A DNA stretch of 40,078 bases from Herminiimonas sp. (GTDB taxonomy: Bacteria > Pseudomonadota > Gammaproteobacteria > Burkholderiales > Burkholderiaceae_D): positions 1-40,078 of the forward strand of contig JAQGLW010000162.1 of assembly GCA_028292665.1 (NCBI GenBank), read 5' to 3'. A program made the position numbers and the translations under genes. The notes under the pieces were generated by a model. The model was given only the letters and a program-made list of their open reading frames with translations. It was not told where the DNA came from and ran no database searches. Shown here piece after piece: positions 35,034 to 40,078 of this stretch (its first letter is position 1; every line of letters starts with the position of its first letter).

Positions 35034-35849
35034 GTGGCAAAAATAATAGTGGTAACGTCCGGCAAGGGAGGTGTAGGCAAAACCACTTCCAGCGCCAGCT
35101 TCGCATCCGGCCTGGCCCTGCGCGGGCACAAGACTGCCGTTCTCGATTTCGATGTCGGACTGCGCAATCTGGATCTCATCATGGGCTGCGAACGGCGCGT
35201 CGTGTATGACCTGATCAATGTGATCAACAAGGAAGCCACACTCAATCAGGCGCTGATCAAGGACAAGCATTGCGAGAACCTGTTCGTGCTGCCGGCGTCG
35301 CAGACGCGCGACAAGGATGCATTGACCGAAGAAGGCGTCGAGCGGGTGTTGAACGATCTGGCCGGCATGGACTTTGAATACATCATCTGCGACTCGCCCG
35401 CCGGCATCGAACGCGGCGCAGTGATGGCGCTGACCTTTGCCGACGAAGCGATCATTGTGACCAATCCCGAAGTGTCGTCAGTACGCGACTCCGACCGCAT
35501 CCTCGGCATCATCCAGGCAAAATCGCGCCGCGCGCAAAACGGCGGCGAGCCGGTAAAGGAACATCTGCTGATTACCCGCTACGTGCCGAAGCGCGTCGAA
35601 GCCGGCGAGATGCTGTCCCACACCGATGTCCAGGAAATCCTGCGGATTCCGCTGATCGGCATCATTCCCGAATCGGAATCGGTGCTGCACGCCTCCAACC
35701 AGGGCAATCCCGCGATCCACATCGAAGGAAGCGACGTATCGCAGGCATATCAGGACGTGGTGTCGCGCTTCCTCGGAGAAGAGGTTCCGCTGCGCTTTGC
35801 GACTTATGAAAAGCCCGGCTTGCTTCAGCGAATTTTCAGAGGCAAGTAA
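35034..35849 (+). CDS. minD: Septum site-determining ATPase MinD
   Basis: 271 aa from the GTG at 35034, with AAGGAG nine bases upstream; the family N-terminus MAKIIVVTSGKGGVGKTT fixes this start over the longer open frame from 35016. The deviant Walker A motif KGGVGKTT, the D-x-D region VLDFDVGLRNLDL and the switch sequence CDSPAGIERGA are all present, as is the amphipathic C-terminal membrane-targeting helix (LLQRIFRGK). MinD dimerises with ATP on the membrane, recruits MinC, and is released by MinE. It is one base before minE. Confidence 0.97.
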   Translation: MAKIIVVTSGKGGVGKTTSSASFASGLALRGHKTAVLDFDVGLRNLDLIMGCERRVVYDLINVINKEATLNQALIKDKHCENLFVLPASQTRDKDALTEEGVERVLNDLAGMDFEYIICDSPAGIERGAVMALTFADEAIIVTNPEVSSVRDSDRILGIIQAKSRRAQNGGEPVKEHLLITRYVPKRVEAGEMLSHTDVQEILRIPLIGIIPESESVLHASNQGNPAIHIEGSDVSQAYQDVVSRFLGEEVPLRFATYEKPGLLQRIFRGK

Positions 35850-35850
35850 G

Positions 35851-36114
35851 ATGGCGCTATTATCCTTTCTATTCAACACCAAGCCCAAATCCGCAAACGC
35901 CGCCAAGGAACGCCTTCAGATCATCATCGCGCGCGAGCGCAACGGTCATGCAGGTCCCGACTTCTTGCCGGCGCTGCACAAGGAACTGATTGCAGTCATT
36001 TCGAAATACACCAGGGTCAATGCCGAGGACATCAAGATATCGCTCGATCGGCAGGGCAATCTGGAAGTGCTCGATGTGAATGTAGTGCTGCCGGATGCGG
36101 TGTCAGGCAAATAA
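35851..36114 (+). CDS. minE: Cell division topological specificity factor MinE
   Basis: 87 aa. The N-terminus MALLSFLFNTKPKSANAAKERLQIIIARER combines the membrane-binding segment and the anti-MinCD helix, and the C-terminal domain (ELIAVISKYTRVNAEDIKISLDRQGNLEVLDVNVVLPD) is the dimerising topological-specificity domain. MinE stimulates MinD ATPase and drives pole-to-pole oscillation. Only one base separates the minD stop from this ATG. A hairpin 20 bp downstream may end the operon. Confidence 0.97.
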   Translation: MALLSFLFNTKPKSANAAKERLQIIIARERNGHAGPDFLPALHKELIAVISKYTRVNAEDIKISLDRQGNLEVLDVNVVLPDAVSGK

Positions 36115-36137
36115 CACGATGTGCTGAACAGCATCGG

Positions 36138-36161
36138 CGTCGGAGCGCAAAGGCTCCGGCG
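36138..36161 (+). terminator. Possible terminator of minCDE
   Basis: A 9-bp stem (CGTCGGAGC 36138-36146 / GCTCCGGCG 36153-36161, one G-U) with a 6-nt loop lies 24 bp after the minE stop. It lacks a U-tract, so the call is weak. Confidence 0.4.
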
Positions 36162-36314
36162 CGTATTTGCGGAGCATGGCTACGGGTTCGGAAACGCAGT
36201 TTCAGCGGGACTGCCTGAATCGGCCTCCCTCACAACGAACATCCGGATTGGCTATCGTGCCGGTTCACCGCAGCCGGCAACTATCATGACTCCCCCGGAC
36301 ATTGCCCGCCCCGC

Positions 36315-37115
36315 ATGAAACTGCACGGCATCGATTTCACTTCCGCGCCGACCAGGCGCAAAGGCATCACGATCGCATCTGGCGAGCTCGATGACGATGT
36401 CTATCTATTGCAATCGCTGAACTCGATACACGATTATGTCGCCTTCGATGCCTGGCTGCGGCAGCCGGGGCCGTGGCTCGGCGCTTTCGATTTCCCGTTT
36501 TCCCTGCCGCGCGAACTGGTCGAGCATCTGGGTTGGCCGATCGAATGGGAACCGTTGATCCGCCATATCGCCGGATTGTCGCGCGCAGACATGCGCACCG
36601 CTTTCAAGGCATTCTGCGATGCGCGTCCGGTCGGCAACAAGTTTGCGCACCGTGCCACCGACCGGCCGGCCGGTTCATCGTCGCCGATGAAATGGGTCAA
36701 TCCGCCGGTCGCCTACATGCTTCACGCAGGCGTGCCGCTGTTGCTGGCGGCGGGCGTGACCGTGTACACGATGCACCCGGGCGATCCGTCGCGCATTGCG
36801 CTGGAAGGCTATCCGGGCATGGTCGCGCGTTCGATCACCAGGGCATCGTACAAGAATGATGAACGTGCGAAGCAGACGCCCGAGCGGCGCAATGCGCGCA
36901 TGCTCATTGTCGATGTGCTTGAACATGGCGCTTATCCGCTCGGCATCCGGCTGAACGCGGGCGGCCACCGGCAGGCGCTGGTCGACGATGCCAGCGGCGA
37001 TTTCCTCGATGCGGCGTTGTGCGGATTGCTTGCCGCGTGGGCATGGCAGCGGCGCGATGCGCAGTTCGGCTTGCCTGAGTTCGATCCGCTGGAAGGCTGG
37101 ATCGTCGGCGCCTAG
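36315..37115 (+). CDS. DUF429 family protein (266 aa)
   Basis: DUF429 proteins have an RNase H-like fold and are predicted nucleases, but no reaction is established. Family features here: the N-terminal strand MKLHGIDFTSAPTRRKGITIASG with the first acidic residue in GIDFTSAP, GAFDFPFSLPRELVEHLGW with the second acidic Asp, the conserved VYTMHPGDPSRIALEGYPGMVARSIT, and DDASGDFLDAALCGLLAAWAW near the C-terminus with the last acidic pair. The ATG has little ribosome-binding site. It stands between minE and the AsmA gene, with its own terminator-like hairpin, so is probably monocistronic. Confidence 0.85.
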   Translation: MKLHGIDFTSAPTRRKGITIASGELDDDVYLLQSLNSIHDYVAFDAWLRQPGPWLGAFDFPFSLPRELVEHLGWPIEWEPLIRHIAGLSRADMRTAFKAFCDARPVGNKFAHRATDRPAGSSSPMKWVNPPVAYMLHAGVPLLLAAGVTVYTMHPGDPSRIALEGYPGMVARSITRASYKNDERAKQTPERRNARMLIVDVLEHGAYPLGIRLNAGGHRQALVDDASGDFLDAALCGLLAAWAWQRRDAQFGLPEFDPLEGWIVGA

Positions 37116-37123
37116 CCGGCAAC

Positions 37124-37158
37124 GCATGCATGGCAACGCTTCGTGTTGCCTTGCATGC
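37124..37158 (+). terminator. Terminator-like hairpin after the DUF429 gene
   Basis: GCATGCA-T-GGCAAC (37124-37137) pairs with GTTGCC-T-TGCATGC (37145-37158): 13 pairs around one T-T mismatch with a 7-nt loop, followed by CATTTTCAT. It lies 8 bp after the stop codon. Confidence 0.65.
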
Positions 37159-37328
37159 CATTTTCATGGCGAATCATTACCTCAAATCAATATTGATCTT
37201 TCCCCTGTTGTTTCCATTTTCCACAGCAACCGCCTTTTCAGCTGTTTACAATCGATCAAACAATTTTTGAATCTGCGCTGCTTGTCATGCAAGCGCAAAC
37301 CAGGCGCTCCTCCGAGGATAAACGGCGA

Positions 37329-39353
37329 ATGACTAAATGGCGCAAGACAGCGTGGTGGATAGCAGGCGGCCTGACGATTTTTTTGCTGCTGTGCGCGCTG
37401 GCATTGCATTCGTTGTTCGACAAGACGCATTTGACGGAACTGGCGCGCGATCATGCGCGGGCCGCATGGTCGCGCGATCTGCTCATCGGCGATTTGTCGC
37501 TGCAACTGATGCCTTATCCGGCGGTTCATGCGGCCGATGTTACGCTTTCCAATGCAAGCTGGGCGCACAGCAAAAACCTGCTGGAAGCCGGCCGCATCAC
37601 CGCGCGCCTCGAACTGTTGCCCCTGCTCGGCGGCCAGGTAAGAATCAGCGCGCTGTCGATTGACGGACTCAAGGCGAATCCCGAAGTCTCGTCCGACGGA
37701 CGCAAGAGCTGGGACATCCATGACACCGGCGCTGCACGAACCGGGACCGCAAAAGCCGAAGCGGTATTCGATCCGACGCAGTTGACCGCATTGCGTCTGC
37801 AAAATGCGCAGATCGGCTATTGGCGCAATGGAACGGCAAAGACCTGGCATATCGATGAACTCGATGCGGACGGACAATCAGGCTGGCGCAATGTGCGGAT
37901 CGATGCTCGGATGTCGCGCGACGGCTATCCGCTCGAGGTCAATGGACAGTTCGCCGATCTTTCCGGAATCGGCATCCAGGGCGCGGTTTCGGAAGGCGCT
38001 CTCCAGTTGAAGTCGAACAACGCGCTTTTGATGCTTGCCGGACGGATTCCGCTTGAAGCAGGATTGCAGAACCATGCCGTCAAAGCGCGCCTGGAAGCGA
38101 CATCGCTCAAGGAGATGCTTGGTTTTTTCGGCATCGGCAGCGGTCCGGTCGCATCGGTCAAGGCACGTGTCGATCTGCTCGAATCGAAAGGCAGAATCAC
38201 TGCCGCAAATCTTGAATTCAATCTGGGAAAGCTCACCTTGTCGGGCGACGCGCAGCTGGCATTATCCGGCGCGAAGCCCGCGATCGATGCGCGCATTGCA
38301 GTCGACCGTCTGGATTGGGTGCAGGCTTTGCAGGATGCCGGATACCATCCTGTTCCGCCGAAGCCGGCAGGCGAGTTATTCCGCACCGATCCGCTTGACT
38401 GGCCTCTGCTGGTTGCGCTGCAGGACGTCGAAGGCACGCTTGACGCCGATATCCGCAGTCTGAAACTGCGCTCGGGCATCGAACTCAAAAATGCCAAAGC
38501 GCATTTTGCATTCGACGGCGATCGCTTGAGCATGAGTCCGTTCTCGGCAAATCTTCTCGGCGGCTCCGCATCGGGCAATATGCAGCTTTACGGAACCCAG
38601 AAAAAAGTACGCCTTGATCTCGATGCGACCGATATTTCACTGGAGCAGTGGTTCGCGGAAGCCGGCAAGAAAAATGCGTTGACCGGCGGGCCGATGAAAA
38701 TCAGCGCAGCGGTATCGGCTTCCGGCAACTCGATGAAGGAATTGGCGGCATCGCTGACCGGGCCCGTCACGATCCGGATGGGCCGCGCGAAAATCCGGTC
38801 CGGAAAAGTACAGCAGGCGGAAACCTTGCTGACCGGCCTGATCCCGATGTTCTCCGCCGGACATGCCGAGCAAGTCGATCTCGAATGCGTCGGCGCCCGG
38901 CTTCCGTTTATTGCAGGCCGTGCAGCCGCCCGGCCGATCGCCGGCATGCGCAGCGATGCGAGCCAGTTGCTGACGTACGGTTATGTCGATCTGCAGCGGC
39001 AGACATTTGATTTGCGCGGCCGGATCAAGGCCAGGTCCGGCATCAGCGTGGGCGTTTCGATGCTGACCGGCGATGTGAAGATCGCCGGCAAAATCAACCG
39101 TCCCGAAGCAAGCCTGGATCCTTCCGGCACACCCGAAGCGCTGGCTCGGATTGGCGCCGCTATTGTCACCGGCGGCATCAGCCTGCTGGGCACCGCAATC
39201 TGGGATGCCGCCAGTCCTGCGTCCGATCCATGCCAGATTGTATTCGCCGCAGACAATGCCAGGCGCACCATCCGGCGCACGGACAAAAACGCATCCGAAA
39301 AACCGCGCAAATCCCAATATGCGGGCAACAACCGGAAACCTAAAATGCCGTGA
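37329..39353 (+). CDS. AsmA-family membrane-anchored protein
   Basis: About 674 aa from the ATG at 37329 (GAGGA nine bases upstream); the frame is open from 37287. A single N-terminal signal-anchor helix (about 5-30, AWWIAGGLTIFLLLCALALHSLF) is followed by a periplasmic AsmA N-terminal region (LLIGDLSLQLMPYPAVHAADVTLSNASWAHSKNLLEAGRITARLELLPLLGG) and a long beta-rich region ending with the AsmA C-terminal domain (LTGDVKIAGKINRPEASLDPSGTPEALARIGAAIVTGG). Such proteins form long lipid-binding grooves and are linked to phospholipid transport and outer-membrane assembly. Length is typical for short AsmA-like members. No operon partner is evident. Confidence 0.9.
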   Translation: MTKWRKTAWWIAGGLTIFLLLCALALHSLFDKTHLTELARDHARAAWSRDLLIGDLSLQLMPYPAVHAADVTLSNASWAHSKNLLEAGRITARLELLPLLGGQVRISALSIDGLKANPEVSSDGRKSWDIHDTGAARTGTAKAEAVFDPTQLTALRLQNAQIGYWRNGTAKTWHIDELDADGQSGWRNVRIDARMSRDGYPLEVNGQFADLSGIGIQGAVSEGALQLKSNNALLMLAGRIPLEAGLQNHAVKARLEATSLKEMLGFFGIGSGPVASVKARVDLLESKGRITAANLEFNLGKLTLSGDAQLALSGAKPAIDARIAVDRLDWVQALQDAGYHPVPPKPAGELFRTDPLDWPLLVALQDVEGTLDADIRSLKLRSGIELKNAKAHFAFDGDRLSMSPFSANLLGGSASGNMQLYGTQKKVRLDLDATDISLEQWFAEAGKKNALTGGPMKISAAVSASGNSMKELAASLTGPVTIRMGRAKIRSGKVQQAETLLTGLIPMFSAGHAEQVDLECVGARLPFIAGRAAARPIAGMRSDASQLLTYGYVDLQRQTFDLRGRIKARSGISVGVSMLTGDVKIAGKINRPEASLDPSGTPEALARIGAAIVTGGISLLGTAIWDAASPASDPCQIVFAADNARRTIRRTDKNASEKPRKSQYAGNNRKPKMP

Positions 39354-39734
39354 GTGCAGTGGATCGTGATCGGTATTTCTTCCTGCTTCAGCCGGCTGTG
39401 TTGCCGGCTACAAATTGAATTATCGGACGCAACATTGAATTTCCTTCGCCGGAAGTTGATTGCGGCATTGCAATTTCATCGAATGCAAAAATGTGATGCC
39501 GCTTTTCCGGGCACTAACATATTAAAACACTGTCTATATGCTTGCTACCGAACCGAAAATTCGGTGCGTTTGTTTTATCGTGTATTGCGATTCGCGAAGG
39601 GAAGCAATGAACGATTGCGTAGCGGAACATATCGTTGCAAATCCGTGTATTCCCGGGCAATCACACTTTCAAGTTAAAAATCAGGTCAGTTCAATCCGCA
39701 GTCTCACCTTAATCGCTATATAAAGGAAACAACT
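39354..39734. other. Intergenic region before the YqjD-like gene, with a possible 38-codon frame
   Basis: 381 bp. The only notable item is a frame 39607-39723 (MNDCVAEHIVANPCIPGQ...) with GAAGGGAAG just before its ATG, ending 11 bp before the next start and overlapping its ribosome-binding region. Nothing else is recognised. Confidence 0.35.
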
Positions 39735-40076
39735 ATGGACACTCCAAAAACCGTACCGGCCAATAGCAACGGCACATGGGATCGGACAGTCGATCAGGCC
39801 AAAACCGGTGCCCACACCACGATAGACAAAGTGTCTGAAAGCGCTCGCCCGGCAGTCGACAAGTTATCCGCCAGCGCGCATCAGGCTGTCGACAAGCTTT
39901 CCGGTACAGCTTCACAGGCAGCCGCGGTGCTGTCGGATAAAGCGGGACAGTTCAAGGATCTGCAGAGTCAATTGATTTCGGATGCACGCGATCGCGTACG
40001 CGAAAAGCCGGTGCAATCGCTTGCCATTGCTCTTGCTGCAGGCTTCCTGCTGCGCCACTTGCTGCGCTCGCGCTAG
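39735..40076 (+). CDS. ElaB/YqjD-like (DUF883-type) membrane-anchored protein
   Basis: 113 aa, with AAAGGA seven bases before the ATG. The N-terminal two-thirds is an amphipathic helix with repeats of the type D-K-[VL]-S-x-S-A (TTIDKVSESARPAVDKLSASAHQAVDKLSGTASQAA), and the C-terminus VREKPVQSLAIALAAGFLLRHLLRSR is the single tail-anchor helix with the basic end seen in the ElaB/YqjD/YgaM family. E. coli members bind ribosomes at the inner membrane in stationary phase; the same role here is inference. Its stop is at 40074-40076 next to the window end. Confidence 0.8.
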   Translation: MDTPKTVPANSNGTWDRTVDQAKTGAHTTIDKVSESARPAVDKLSASAHQAVDKLSGTASQAAAVLSDKAGQFKDLQSQLISDARDRVREKPVQSLAIALAAGFLLRHLLRSR

Positions 40077-40078
40077 AG

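Noticed and set aside
36121-36318. A 65-codon frame between minE and the DUF429 gene
   Set aside because: It starts with GTG without an SD, contains a likely terminator stem and overlaps the DUF429 start.

Overview
The window looks like a chromosomal segment of a betaproteobacterium in the Burkholderiales, most likely the Oxalobacteraceae (inference). The reasons are an ordered minC-minD-minE operon, a phasin, glutaryl-CoA dehydrogenase, DUF1631 and DUF3369 proteins, moderate GC, and a very high density of sensory and cyclic-di-GMP genes. I see no tRNA, rRNA, CRISPR array, integrase or full insertion sequence. There is one short inverted-repeat element inside a gene and one intergenic cluster of REP-like repeats.

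Layout. 1-1260: the 3' end of dnaK, a small unknown gene and a small heat-shock gene with a tandem-repeat insert and a possible RNA thermometer. 1363-2527: a luciferase-like monooxygenase gene cut in two by a 163-bp element. 2617-7174: a GGDEF-EAL protein followed by a DUF1631 protein on the minus strand. 7821-8057: a small membrane protein. 8179-12350: a very large PAS/GAF/GGDEF/EAL protein preceded by a DUF2721 membrane protein. 13032-14830: a NarX-type sensor whose phospho-accepting His is replaced by Tyr, overlapping a LuxR-type response regulator. 15195-16740: a Crp/Fnr regulator and a convergent phasin that share a perfect terminator. 17218-18142: an unknown protein and an HPF-like ribosome hibernation factor. 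18149-25295: a two-gene phosphorelay unit, with a pseudokinase/ATPase/GAF/histidine kinase of about 1676 residues followed one base later by a DUF3369 hybrid kinase.

25502-29424: a catalase-like heme protein convergent with a tight three-gene operon, two paralogous unknown proteins and a DyP-type peroxidase. This is the best candidate for an undescribed system. 29843-32215: an Hpt protein followed by a REC-GGDEF-EAL response regulator with a degenerate GGDEF. 32284-33465: glutaryl-CoA dehydrogenase. 33466-34263: an intergenic region with REP-like repeats and a promoter-terminator pair that could be a small RNA or a minC attenuator. 34264-36114: minCDE. 36315-39353: a DUF429 protein and an AsmA-family protein. 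39735-40076: an ElaB/YqjD-like membrane-anchored protein.

The common theme is stress and lifestyle switching: heat shock, ribosome hibernation, PHA granules, peroxide-type heme enzymes, and many c-di-GMP and phosphorelay proteins. Several signalling proteins have lost a canonical residue (Tyr for His in the sensor, Ala for the catalytic Asp in the kinase domain, GGDLF for GGDEF, two missing Fe-S cysteines in the FNR-like regulator). This suggests that roles have been rewired rather than that the genes are decaying, because the reading frames are intact.
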